A stretch of 7,130 nt of DNA from an uncultured Peptoniphilus sp. Its GTDB lineage: Bacteria; Bacillota; Clostridia; Tissierellales; Peptoniphilaceae. Below are positions 1 to 6,981 of the stretch, in pieces (the stretch's first letter is position 1; every line of letters begins with the position of its first letter). The stretch is taken from assembly GCA_946999425.1 (NCBI GenBank), contig CAMQDG010000067.1, forward strand, positions 1 to 7,130, in the 5' to 3' direction. Made by a program: the position numbers and the translations under genes. The notes under the pieces are model-generated. The model was not told the origin of the DNA, did not search any database, and saw only the letters and a list, made by a program, of their open reading frames with translations.

Positions 1-1277
1 TTCATATCTTGTCCCCCAATGTCAATTATAAAATCAACATCCGGTTCAAAAAATTTTGCAGCCTTAAAATGAGCAATAGTTTCTACTTCTCCAAAATCCA
101 AATTAAAAGCAGCTTTTAAAAATTCCTCTCCATAGCCTGTTGAACCACAGGATTTAATTGTGGACTTAGGATTTTTGTTTTCATAGATATAAAGAAGTTG
201 ATCCAAAATAATTTTAAGTGGGTCTCCCTTGTTTGAACTGTAATATGAATATAAAAGTTCATTATCTTCACTTATAAGCACAAGTTTTGAAGTTGTTGAT
301 CCTGAGTCAATTCCAAGATACATATTTCCCTCATAGCTTTTAAAATCTCTTGATTTTATTCTTTTTATGCTATGTCTTTTTCTGAAATTTTCTAAATCTT
401 CTTCATCTTTAAAAAGAGGCTTTAATTTATTTTCCTTGCTGACAATATTTTCTCTTTCTTCATTAACTTTTTTATAAAGTTCTTTGAAAGTTATGATTTC
501 AGAATCAATACCCGAAAGAGCTGCCCCTATTGCAACAAAAATTTCTGAATTTCCAGGAATGATTATTTCATCATCCTTTAAATTTAAAGTTTCAATAAAT
601 CTTTCTCTAAGCATGGGAAGAAAATGTAGAGGTCCCCCTAAAAAGGCAATATGTCCCCTTATAGGTCTTCCGCAAGCAAGGTTTGAAATTGTTTGATTTA
701 CAACTGATTGAAAAACTGAAACTGCTATATCTTCTTTACTTGCCCCTTGATTAATCAATGCTTGAATGTCTGTTTTTGCAAAAACACCACACCTGGAAGC
801 TATGGGATAAATTTTTTTATAATTTTTCGCAAGATCATTAAGTCCTGAACTGTCTGTTCTTAGAAGTGTTGCCATTTGATCTATAAATGCACCTGTTCCT
901 CCTGCGCAAATAGAATTCATTCTTTGTTCAAGGCTTCCTCGTAAATATGTTATTTTTGAATCTTCTCCACCCAGTTCAATGGCAATATCCGTTTTTGGTA
1001 TAAATTTTGAAATTGCTAAGGTTCCCGCAACAACTTCCTGAATAAATTCAATATCAAAAATTTGATTGACCCAAAGTCCTCCTGAACCTGTTACATTTAT
1101 AGTTACATAATCCTTTGAAAATAATTTATATGCATCAGTAATTACTTGCCTTACACTTAGTTTTACATCAGAAAAATGACGTCTGTAAGTTGAATATAAA
1201 ATGTTTAGGTTTTCATCTAAAGCTACTAATTTAACAGTAGTTGATCCTACATCAAGTCCAAGATTTATAATCATCAT
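1..1277 (-). CDS. Acyl-CoA dehydratase activase-related protein (BadF/BadG/HgdC ATPase, two-domain form), N-terminal part
   Basis: The 425 visible residues read without interruption and run off the left edge, so the C-terminus is missing. Two copies of the ASKHA-type ATPase fold of 2-hydroxyglutaryl-CoA dehydratase activators are seen. Domain 1 (about residues 3-265) has the phosphate-1 motif LDVGSTTVK (8-16), GGEDSK (103-108) and the adenosine-side motif GGPLHFLPMLR (214-224). Cys124 (in ICAGGTGAF) and Cys163 (in SRCGVF) are spaced C-X38-C, matching the pair that in HgdC-type dimers bridges one [4Fe-4S] cluster. After a charged linker, domain 2 begins at Met319 with GIDSGSTTSK and reaches DIGGQDM at the edge. 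In characterised relatives, ATP hydrolysis drives electron injection into a 2-hydroxyacyl-CoA or benzoyl-CoA type enzyme. Two tandem domains suggest the long (roughly 1400-residue) family that also carries dehydratase-like C-terminal domains; its substrate is generally unknown. Start: ATG at 1277 (or the adjacent ATG at 1274) lies just after AGGAGGGG. It is separated from the ldt gene by a terminator, so it is probably its own unit. The family call is firm; the physiological role is not. Confidence 0.92.
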   Translation of the reverse strand, partial: MMIINLGLDVGSTTVKLVALDENLNILYSTYRRHFSDVKLSVRQVITDAYKLFSKDYVTINVTGSGGLWVNQIFDIEFIQEVVAGTLAISKFIPKTDIAIELGGEDSKITYLRGSLEQRMNSICAGGTGAFIDQMATLLRTDSSGLNDLAKNYKKIYPIASRCGVFAKTDIQALINQGASKEDIAVSVFQSVVNQTISNLACGRPIRGHIAFLGGPLHFLPMLRERFIETLNLKDDEIIIPGNSEIFVAIGAALSGIDSEIITFKELYKKVNEERENIVSKENKLKPLFKDEEDLENFRKRHSIKRIKSRDFKSYEGNMYLGIDSGSTTSKLVLISEDNELLYSYYSSNKGDPLKIILDQLLYIYENKNPKSTIKSCGSTGYGEEFLKAAFNLDFGEVETIAHFKAAKFFEPDVDFIIDIGGQDM

Positions 1278-1280
1278 TTT

Positions 1281-1288
1281 CCCCTCCT
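1281..1288 (-). promoter_or_regulatory. Ribosome binding site of the activase gene
   Basis: AGGAGGGG on the minus strand contains a perfect AGGAGG core. From that core, spacing is 5 nt to the ATG at 1277 and 8 nt to the ATG at 1274. Both are acceptable, so the exact initiator (MMII or MII) is not decided. Confidence 0.8.
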
Positions 1289-1299
1289 GTATATATAAG

Positions 1300-1328
1300 A
1301 TTATACTATAAAAAAAGAACTTCAATTA
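1300..1328 (-). promoter_or_regulatory. Putative sigma-A promoter of the activase gene
   Basis: A consensus -10 TATAAT lies at 1300-1305 on the minus strand, about 22 nt upstream of the ATG, which would give a very short leader just containing the ribosome binding site. At 17 bp spacing the -35 position (1323-1328) reads TAATTG, a poor match. A better-looking TTGAAG (1320-1325) is only 14 bp away. The putative -35 falls inside the terminator hairpin of the preceding gene. The -10 is convincing; the promoter as a whole is an inference. Confidence 0.45.
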
Positions 1329-1338
1329 AATGAAGTTC
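1310..1338 (-). terminator. Intrinsic terminator after the uvrB-uvrA-ldt unit
   Basis: Read on the minus strand, a perfect 8-bp stem (GAACTTCA paired with TGAAGTTC) with a 6-nt loop is followed at once by seven Ts (1310-1316). It begins 6 nt after the stop codon of the L,D-transpeptidase gene. This is a standard Rho-independent terminator and closes the operon. On the plus strand the same hairpin is followed by AAATTTTTAA, a weaker tract, and no plus-strand gene needs it. Confidence 0.88.
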
Positions 1339-1344
1339 AAATTT

Positions 1345-2121
1345 TTAATATTCTAAAAGTTCTCCCGAAACATATTCTTCTTTTTTCTCAGTTTCTGAAA
1401 TTTTATTATTTTTATTTTCACTTTGATTTTCTTTATTTTTGTCGATAAATTCAAAATACTGAGCTATTCCCCAACTATTAAGTTCTTCGTCAGTTCCTAA
1501 ATATACAGGCATACCCACTCTTGAATTGGGAAAAATATAATTTTCTATGTCATAGTTGAACATTCTTATACAACCATTTGAAACGTACCTTCCTATTTCA
1601 TGAGGCTTTATAGTTCCATGTATTCCATAGCCGCTAAAATTTTGTAAATTTAAACCCATCCATCTTTCTCCAAGAGGATTATTTGGATCATCAGAACTTG
1701 TAGGTTTATATTTTCCTCCCATTCCTCCCCATGCAGGATTCATGTGCTTATTTTTAATTTTACCAATTGCTGAAGGAGTTGGAGTTTTACTTGTCCCAAC
1801 TGCTACCGGAAATTTATATTTAACCTTATCTCCCTTATACATGGTTAAAATTCTTTTTGATTTGTTTACAACTATCCAATTTCCCTCAGTTGGTGCTTTT
1901 ACATAATCTCTTACTATTACATTTTCATTGTATAAAACTTTTTTTGTATTCTCATCTATTCTTCCTGTTACAGGAATATTTAAAGTCGCCTGAAATTTTT
2001 TTATTTCAGCAATTCGGCTTGCCCCTTTTAAATTCATAAAATTATTAGGTCTTGTATAAGCAAATATTGTGCCTGGCAAAAGAGAAACAACAAGTCCCAA
2101 TATTAAAAATTTATTTTTCAT
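1345..2121 (-). CDS. Secreted L,D-transpeptidase (YkuD family) with a peptidoglycan-binding-like N-terminal domain
   Basis: This 258-aa protein probably acts outside the membrane, forming 3-3 peptidoglycan cross-links (beta-lactam-resistant in several family members) or exchanging stem-peptide termini. Residues 1-21 form a signal peptide: a KNK start, a hydrophobic core, then a likely cleavage after TIFA. It could instead stay as a membrane anchor. Residues about 32-65 (KKFQATLNIPVTGRID) resemble a PG_binding_1 unit. The YkuD catalytic domain spans about 82-208, with His168 in GIHGT and the signature SNGCIRM (181-187) holding the nucleophile Cys184 and Arg186; all expected catalytic residues are present. 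The last 30 or so residues (226-258) are a Lys/Glu/Asn-rich, probably disordered tail. The ATG at 2121 is chosen because AGGAG lies 6 nt upstream; the adjacent GTG at 2124 would leave only 3 nt. The start overlaps the end of uvrA by 11 nt, so translation is probably coupled, and no separate promoter is evident. Family membership is firm; which cross-link it makes is not known. Confidence 0.94.
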   Translation of the reverse strand: MKNKFLILGLVVSLLPGTIFAYTRPNNFMNLKGASRIAEIKKFQATLNIPVTGRIDENTKKVLYNENVIVRDYVKAPTEGNWIVVNKSKRILTMYKGDKVKYKFPVAVGTSKTPTPSAIGKIKNKHMNPAWGGMGGKYKPTSSDDPNNPLGERWMGLNLQNFSGYGIHGTIKPHEIGRYVSNGCIRMFNYDIENYIFPNSRVGMPVYLGTDEELNSWGIAQYFEFIDKNKENQSENKNNKISETEKKEEYVSGELLEY

Positions 2122-4939
2122 CACTTTCTCCTAAAACTTTCTTTAAAAACTTTCCTGTCCATGAATTTTTATTCTTTGCGATTTCTTCCGGTCTTCCTTG
2201 GGCGACAATTTGTCCTCCCCCATCTCCACCTTCAGGACCTAAATCTATAATGTGGTCTGCTGTTTTTATAACATCAAGGTTGTGCTCTATAACAACAACT
2301 GTGTTTCCTCTTTCTACAAGCTTTTCCAAAACTTTAATAAGCATATGAATATCTGCTGTATGGAGCCCTGTTGTAGGCTCATCTAAAATATATATTGTTT
2401 TTCCTGTAGCTTGTTTAGATAATTCCGTAGCAAGTTTTACCCTTTGAGCTTCTCCTCCAGACAGTTGAGTTGAAGGTTGCCCTAATTTTATATAACCAAG
2501 ACCTACATCTTTTAAAGTTTTTAATTTTTTTACAAGTCGAGGATGATTTTCAAAAAATTCCAAAGCTTCTTCAACAGTCATATCTAAAACTTGGGAAATA
2601 TTTTTCCCCTTATATTTAACTTGTAAGGTTTCTCTATTATACCTCATTCCCTTACAAACTTCACATGGAACATATACATCTGGTAAAAAATGCATTTCTA
2701 CTTTTATAATTCCATCACCATTACAAGCCTCGCAGCGTCCTCCCTTAACATTAAAAGAAAATCTGCCTTTTTTGTATCCTCGCATTTTTGCTTCATTTGT
2801 CATAGCAAAAATATCTCTTATTATATCAAAAGTTCCCGTATAAGTTGCAGGATTTGAACGGGGAGTCCTTCCAATAGGACTTTGATCTATATTTACAACC
2901 TTATCAATAAATTGAAGACCTTCTATTCTCCTATATTTTCCCGGCTTTATCCTTGACTTATTTATATTTTGAGCAAGGGCCTTATATAAAATTTCATTAA
3001 TGAGAGAAGATTTTCCACTTCCAGAAACTCCCGTAACGCATAAAAATTGTCCCAAAGGAAACTCAACATCAATATTTTTTAAATTATTTTCCTGAGCCCC
3101 AATTATTTTTAAACTTTCATCTTTGTAAGGTCTTCTTTCTTTTGGCACCTCAATTTTTTTCTTACCAGATAAGTATTGACCGGTAATAGAATCTTCCACT
3201 TTTTCAATATCTTCTATGGAGCCCTGAGCGACAATATGACCGCCTTTAATTCCTGCCTTAGGTCCAATATCAACTATCATGTCAGCAGCCCTCATAGTGT
3301 CCTCGTCGTGCTCTACAACTATTAATGTGTTGCCTAAGTCTGTTAAATCTCTAAGGGCGGATAAAAGTTTATCATTATCCCTTTGGTGAAGTCCTATGGA
3401 AGGCTCATCAAGAACATATAAAACTCCAACTAAGTGAGAACCTATTTGAGTTGCAAGTCTTATTCTCTGTGCTTCACCCCCAGAAAGAGTGCCAGCCATT
3501 CTTGAGAGGGTTAAATATTCAAGACCAACTTTTTGTAAAAATCCAAGCCTTTCTTTTATTTCTTTAACTAATTGTCTTGCTATTATTTGTTCTTTTTCTG
3601 AAAGTTTTATTTCATCAAAAAATTTAAGAGCCTTGGAAATTGAAAGATCTGTAAATTCAAAAATATTCAAACCATTAACCTTAACTGAAAGAGATGCCTC
3701 TTTTAATCTTTTACCATGACAAGTGGGGCAGGGTTCATCGCTCATAAATTCATTTATTCTTTCGATTATTCTATCTGAACTTGTTTCACTATATCTTCTT
3801 TTTAAATTTCTTACTACACCTTCCCAACTACCTTTAAAATCTTTTAAACCCGAAAACATTGAATCAAATTTAAAAGAAATAATTTTATCATATCCATATA
3901 AAATAGCATCAATAAGCTCTTTTGGAGCATTCTTTATAGGCTCTTTAATGGAAAAATGAAAAGCTTTAGCAAGGGCTTTAAAAGTTTCCATGTAATAAGT
4001 TCCGTCATTATTTGTATAAGCAGCTATAGCTCCATCAGCAATGGATAAATCTTTGTTGGGAATAATTAAATCTGGATCCGGTTCCTTAGAAAAACCCAAC
4101 CCCTTGCAAGCGGGACAAGCGCCTAAAGGAGAATTAAAAGAAAAAAATCTTGGCGTAATTTCTTCAATGACAATTCCGCAATCTGGACAGGCAAGTTTTG
4201 TTGAAAAAGTAAATACCTCTCCGTCAAGGACTTGAACATTTACAAGACCTCCCGAAAGTCCCACTGCAAGCTCAAGAGAATCTGCAAGTCTGCTTTGGCT
4301 TCCCTCTTTTATAATAATTCTATCTACAACAACACTTATATCGTGCTTTATATTTTTATCAAGCTCAATATTTTCAGACAATTCGTGAGTTTCTCCATCA
4401 ATGACAACTCTCACATAGCCGTCTTTTAAAATTTTTTCTAAAACTTTTTTATGACTTCCCTTTCTCTGTCTAATAATAGGTGCAAGGACCATAAGTCTTG
4501 TTCTTTCCGGCAATTGGCTTAAATCATCCACCATTTGATCTATTGTGTAGGAAGTTATTTCCTTGCCACATTTAGGACAATAAGGATGCCCAACCCTTGC
4601 ATATAAAAGTCTCAAATAATCATAAATTTCCGTTACAGTTCCCACTGTAGAACGGGGATTTTTACTTGTAGTTTTCTGATCAATAGAAATAGACGGACTT
4701 AAACCGTCAATATATTCCACATCAGGTTTGTCCATCTGTCCTAAAAATTGTCTTGCGTAAGAAGATAAGCTTTCCACATATCTCCTTTGACCTTCAGCAT
4801 AAATAGTATCAAAGGCAAGAGAAGATTTGCCACTTCCTGAAAGTCCTGTAAAAACAATAAATTTATTTCTTGGAAGAGTAAGATCAATATTTTTTAAATT
4901 ATGTTGTCTTGCTCCCTTTATAACAATATTTTCGTTCAA
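2111..4939 (-). CDS. uvrA: Excinuclease ABC subunit A (UvrA), damage-recognition ATPase
   Basis: Cytoplasmic dimeric ABC ATPase of nucleotide excision repair that detects helix-distorting lesions and loads UvrB. At 942 aa it is full length for the family (E. coli 940). First ATPase half: Walker A GLSGSGKS (32-39, Lys38), ABC signature LSGGEAQRIRLA (485-496), Walker B VLDEPSIGLH (509-518), switch His544. Second half: Walker A GVSGSGKS (637-644, Lys643), signature LSGGEAQRVKLA (826-837), Walker B ILDEPTTGLH (851-860), His885. Zinc sites: Cys251/254/275/278 and Cys736/739/759/762, nearly the same positions as in E. coli. Two further pairs, Cys121/124 (CPKC) and Cys404/407 (CPTC), probably form the third zinc module known from Bacillus-type UvrA. 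Start: the TTG at 4939 gives MNENIVIKGARQHNLKN, which aligns with normal UvrA N-termini, and an in-frame TGA immediately upstream excludes a longer form. It overlaps the uvrB stop by 4 nt (TTGA), so it should be co-translated with uvrB; its 3' end overlaps the L,D-transpeptidase gene. No truncation or lost residue was seen. Confidence 0.99.
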   Translation of the reverse strand: MNENIVIKGARQHNLKNIDLTLPRNKFIVFTGLSGSGKSSLAFDTIYAEGQRRYVESLSSYARQFLGQMDKPDVEYIDGLSPSISIDQKTTSKNPRSTVGTVTEIYDYLRLLYARVGHPYCPKCGKEITSYTIDQMVDDLSQLPERTRLMVLAPIIRQRKGSHKKVLEKILKDGYVRVVIDGETHELSENIELDKNIKHDISVVVDRIIIKEGSQSRLADSLELAVGLSGGLVNVQVLDGEVFTFSTKLACPDCGIVIEEITPRFFSFNSPLGACPACKGLGFSKEPDPDLIIPNKDLSIADGAIAAYTNNDGTYYMETFKALAKAFHFSIKEPIKNAPKELIDAILYGYDKIISFKFDSMFSGLKDFKGSWEGVVRNLKRRYSETSSDRIIERINEFMSDEPCPTCHGKRLKEASLSVKVNGLNIFEFTDLSISKALKFFDEIKLSEKEQIIARQLVKEIKERLGFLQKVGLEYLTLSRMAGTLSGGEAQRIRLATQIGSHLVGVLYVLDEPSIGLHQRDNDKLLSALRDLTDLGNTLIVVEHDEDTMRAADMIVDIGPKAGIKGGHIVAQGSIEDIEKVEDSITGQYLSGKKKIEVPKERRPYKDESLKIIGAQENNLKNIDVEFPLGQFLCVTGVSGSGKSSLINEILYKALAQNINKSRIKPGKYRRIEGLQFIDKVVNIDQSPIGRTPRSNPATYTGTFDIIRDIFAMTNEAKMRGYKKGRFSFNVKGGRCEACNGDGIIKVEMHFLPDVYVPCEVCKGMRYNRETLQVKYKGKNISQVLDMTVEEALEFFENHPRLVKKLKTLKDVGLGYIKLGQPSTQLSGGEAQRVKLATELSKQATGKTIYILDEPTTGLHTADIHMLIKVLEKLVERGNTVVVIEHNLDVIKTADHIIDLGPEGGDGGGQIVAQGRPEEIAKNKNSWTGKFLKKVLGESDEK
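2128..2132 (-). promoter_or_regulatory. Ribosome binding site of the L,D-transpeptidase gene (inside uvrA)
   Basis: AGGAG lies within the last codons of uvrA, 6 nt before ATG 2121 and 3 nt before GTG 2124. The spacing favours the ATG. Its place inside the upstream coding sequence fits translational coupling. Confidence 0.75.
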
Positions 4940-6906
4940 TCAATCACCATCTTTTGTAACTGGGAAATCTTATCCCTAATTTCAGCAGCTCGCTCAAAAT
5001 TAAGCTCTTCTGCACATTTGTACATTTCCATTTTTAAAGCCTCAATCATAGAATTCAGTTCATCAATTGAAATATCATCATCAACTTCAAAACTCTTCTT
5101 ATCTTCAGCAGCTATAGTGTTAGCAATAACATCCCTTATATCTTTAACAATAGACTTTGGAGTAATGCCATGTTCAATATTATATTTATTTTGAATTTCT
5201 CTTCTTCTGTTGGTTATATCAATAGTTACTCCCATAGATTTTGTAATGGAATCTGCATACATTATAACCTTTCCGTCAACATTTCTTGCAGCCCTTCCAG
5301 AAGTTTGAATAAGAGAAGTTTCGCTTCTTAAAAATCCTTCTTTATCAGCATCTAAAATTGCAATCAAACTTACCTCAGGTAAATCCAGGCCCTCCCTAAG
5401 TAGGTTTATGCCCACCAATACATCATATACCCCAAGTCTTAAATCTCTAATAATTTCCATTCTTTCAATAGTATCAACATCCGAGTGCATATAAGTAACC
5501 TTTATTCCCAGTTCCTTAAAATATTTTGTCAGATCCTCAGCCATTCTTTTAGTTAAAGTAGTTATTAAAGTTCTCTCTTTTTTCTCAGTCCTAAGATTAA
5601 TTTCCTTTATAAGGTCGTCAATTTGATTTTTAATAGGTCTCACTTCAATAAGAGGATCTAAAAGTCCAGTAGGTCTTATGATTTGTTCCACAAAATTTTC
5701 TTCATGTTCCTTTTCATAAGGACCAGGAGTGGCAGAAACATAAATACATTGATTCATCATACCCTCAAACTCATCAAACTTTAAAGGTCTGTTATCAAGA
5801 GCTGAAGGAAGTCTAAAGCCATAATCTACAAGAGTTTGTTTTCTTTGCCTATCCCCATTATACATACCTCTGATTTGAGGAATTGTAGCATGGGATTCAT
5901 CAATAATTGTAATAAAATCCTTGGGAAAATAATCAATTAAAGTATAGGGCCTCGACCCAGGAGCACGACCAGAAAGATGCCTTGAATAATTTTCAATTCC
6001 ATTACAAAAGCCCATTTCTTTTAGCATCTCAAGATCATACCTTGTTCTTTGCTCCAATCTTTGAGCTTCAAGAAGTTTTTCTTGACCCTTAAGTTCCCTT
6101 AGCCTTTCTTCCAGCTCCTCTTCAATAGTAACAATGGCCCTTTCAACTTTTTCAGATCCAGTAACAAAGTGAGAAGCAGGATAAATTGCAATATGATTTC
6201 TATATCCAATAACCTGTCCAGTTAAAGCATTAATTTCAGTAATCCTGTCAACCTCATCGCCGAAAAACTCAATTCTTATAGAATTTTCAGAAGAATTTGC
6301 AGGAAAAATTTCAAGAGAATCTCCCCTAACCCTAAAAGTTCCCCTCTCAAAATTTATATCATTTCTAACATACTGAATATCCACAAGCTTGGACATAACT
6401 TCATTTCTATCTTTAATCATGCCTGGTCTTAAAGAAACAACTAAATTTTCATAATCAATAGGATCCCCAAGACCATATATACAAGACACAGAAGCAACAA
6501 TAATTACATCTCGCCTTTCAAAAAGGGACATTGTAGCAGAGTGCCTAAGTTTATCTATTTCATCATTAATTGAAGCATCCTTTTCAATAAATAAATCAGA
6601 ACCGGGAACATAAGCTTCCGGTTGATAATAATCATAATAACTTACAAAATATTCAACGGAATTTTCAGGAAAAAATTCCTTAAACTCGCTGCAAAGTTGA
6701 TAAGCAAGAGTTTTATTATGGGCAATAACAAGAGTCGGTCTTTGAACTTTTTCAATAATATTTGCCATAGTAAAAGTCTTGCCGGAACCTGTAACTCCAA
6801 GAAGGGTTTGATGTTTATAATTTTTTTCAAGTCCCCTTACAAGACCCTCAATAGCTTGAGGTTGATCTCCTGTAGGTTTAAATTTAGAATGTATTTTAAA
6901 ATCCAT
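4936..6906 (-). CDS. uvrB: Excinuclease ABC subunit B (UvrB), DNA helicase-like damage verifier
   Basis: Cytoplasmic helicase-fold protein that takes damaged DNA from UvrA, verifies the lesion and recruits the UvrC nuclease. It has 656 aa, normal for Gram-positive UvrB. Residues from the ATG: Walker A GVTGSGKT (37-44, Lys43); the damage-probing beta-hairpin region rich in Tyr (about 90-113, YYDYYQPEAYVPGSDLF); Walker B/DEAH-like DESH (336-339); motif III SATPGPYE (391-398); motifs V-VI including LREGLDLPEV (503-512) and QTSGRAARN (534-542); C-terminal UVR coiled-coil motif (about 618-653), which binds UvrC. Start: ATG at 6906 follows AGGGAGGG and yields the family-typical MDFKIHSKFKPTGDQPQAI. 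An upstream in-frame TTG at 6939 would add 11 residues but sits at the predicted transcription start, so it is rejected. It is the first gene of the unit with uvrA and ldt; the promoter upstream carries a LexA box, so SOS induction is expected. uvrC is not in the window. Confidence 0.99.
   Translation of the reverse strand: MDFKIHSKFKPTGDQPQAIEGLVRGLEKNYKHQTLLGVTGSGKTFTMANIIEKVQRPTLVIAHNKTLAYQLCSEFKEFFPENSVEYFVSYYDYYQPEAYVPGSDLFIEKDASINDEIDKLRHSATMSLFERRDVIIVASVSCIYGLGDPIDYENLVVSLRPGMIKDRNEVMSKLVDIQYVRNDINFERGTFRVRGDSLEIFPANSSENSIRIEFFGDEVDRITEINALTGQVIGYRNHIAIYPASHFVTGSEKVERAIVTIEEELEERLRELKGQEKLLEAQRLEQRTRYDLEMLKEMGFCNGIENYSRHLSGRAPGSRPYTLIDYFPKDFITIIDESHATIPQIRGMYNGDRQRKQTLVDYGFRLPSALDNRPLKFDEFEGMMNQCIYVSATPGPYEKEHEENFVEQIIRPTGLLDPLIEVRPIKNQIDDLIKEINLRTEKKERTLITTLTKRMAEDLTKYFKELGIKVTYMHSDVDTIERMEIIRDLRLGVYDVLVGINLLREGLDLPEVSLIAILDADKEGFLRSETSLIQTSGRAARNVDGKVIMYADSITKSMGVTIDITNRRREIQNKYNIEHGITPKSIVKDIRDVIANTIAAEDKKSFEVDDDISIDELNSMIEALKMEMYKCAEELNFERAAEIRDKISQLQKMVID
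4943..4952 (-). promoter_or_regulatory. Ribosome binding site of uvrA, inside the uvrB end
   Basis: AGATGGTGAT on the minus strand matches 8 of 10 positions of AGGAGGTGAT, the full complement of the 16S rRNA tail, through its 3' half (GGTGAT). It ends 3 nt before the TTG start; counted from the usual AGGAGG core position, spacing is normal. It supports the unusual TTG initiator and overlaps the last codons of uvrB. Confidence 0.6.
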
Positions 6907-6910
6907 TTTT

Positions 6911-6918
6911 CCCTCCCT
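6911..6918 (-). promoter_or_regulatory. Ribosome binding site of uvrB
   Basis: AGGGAGGG on the minus strand ends 4 nt before the ATG at 6906. It decides the start: no comparable site precedes the in-frame TTG at 6939. Confidence 0.85.
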
Positions 6919-6944
6919 ATTTTTAACTCTAAGATACAATTACA

Positions 6945-6973
6945 ATTGTATAAGAAAATGAACAAATGTTCAA
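6945..6973 (-). promoter_or_regulatory. Sigma-A promoter of the uvrB-uvrA-ldt unit
   Basis: On the minus strand TTGAAC (6968-6973) and TACAAT (6945-6950) are separated by exactly 17 bp; they match 4/6 and 5/6 of the sigma-A consensus. Transcription would start near 6938, leaving a leader of about 30 nt that contains the ribosome binding site. The -35 overlaps the LexA box, a usual layout for repression. Confidence 0.75.
6960..6971. promoter_or_regulatory. LexA (DinR) operator, SOS box
   Basis: GAACAAATGTTC is a perfect match to GAAC-N4-GTTC, the core of the Gram-positive LexA box, and the palindrome extends by one more pair (T at 6959, A at 6972). It covers four bases of the uvrB -35 element, so bound LexA would block RNA polymerase until RecA-stimulated self-cleavage after DNA damage. 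uvrB-uvrA is a classic SOS target in Bacillus. The site match is seen directly; control by LexA is inferred, since lexA is not in the window. Confidence 0.85.
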
Positions 6974-6981
6974 GAAAATAA

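Noticed and set aside
1317..1338. GAAC...GTTC in the terminator hairpin as a second LexA box
   Set aside because: The two halves are 14 nt apart instead of 4, and the T tract shows that the symmetry serves a terminator.
2122..2124. GTG start for the L,D-transpeptidase one codon upstream
   Set aside because: Only 3 nt separate it from AGGAG; the adjacent ATG at 2121 has 6 nt and is the better initiator.
484..4429. Plus-strand open frames of 60-98 codons, such as 484-696, 1857-2039, 2052-2348, 3489-3719, 3723-3959, 4041-4235 and 4232-4429
   Set aside because: They lie antisense to intact, well-recognised genes, lack ribosome binding sites and resemble no protein family; they are by-products of AT-rich coding on the other strand.
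6906..6939. Longer UvrB starting at TTG 6939
   Set aside because: The TTG lies at the predicted transcription start, has no ribosome binding site and adds residues not typical of UvrB. ATG 6906 has AGGGAGGG and the normal N-terminus.
4901..6981. Open frames 4901-5194 (+), 6622-6981 (+) and 6642-6830 (-) overlapping uvrA/uvrB
   Set aside because: They are out-of-frame readings of uvrB/uvrA; 6622-6981 also runs through the promoter and LexA box. None has a convincing start signal.
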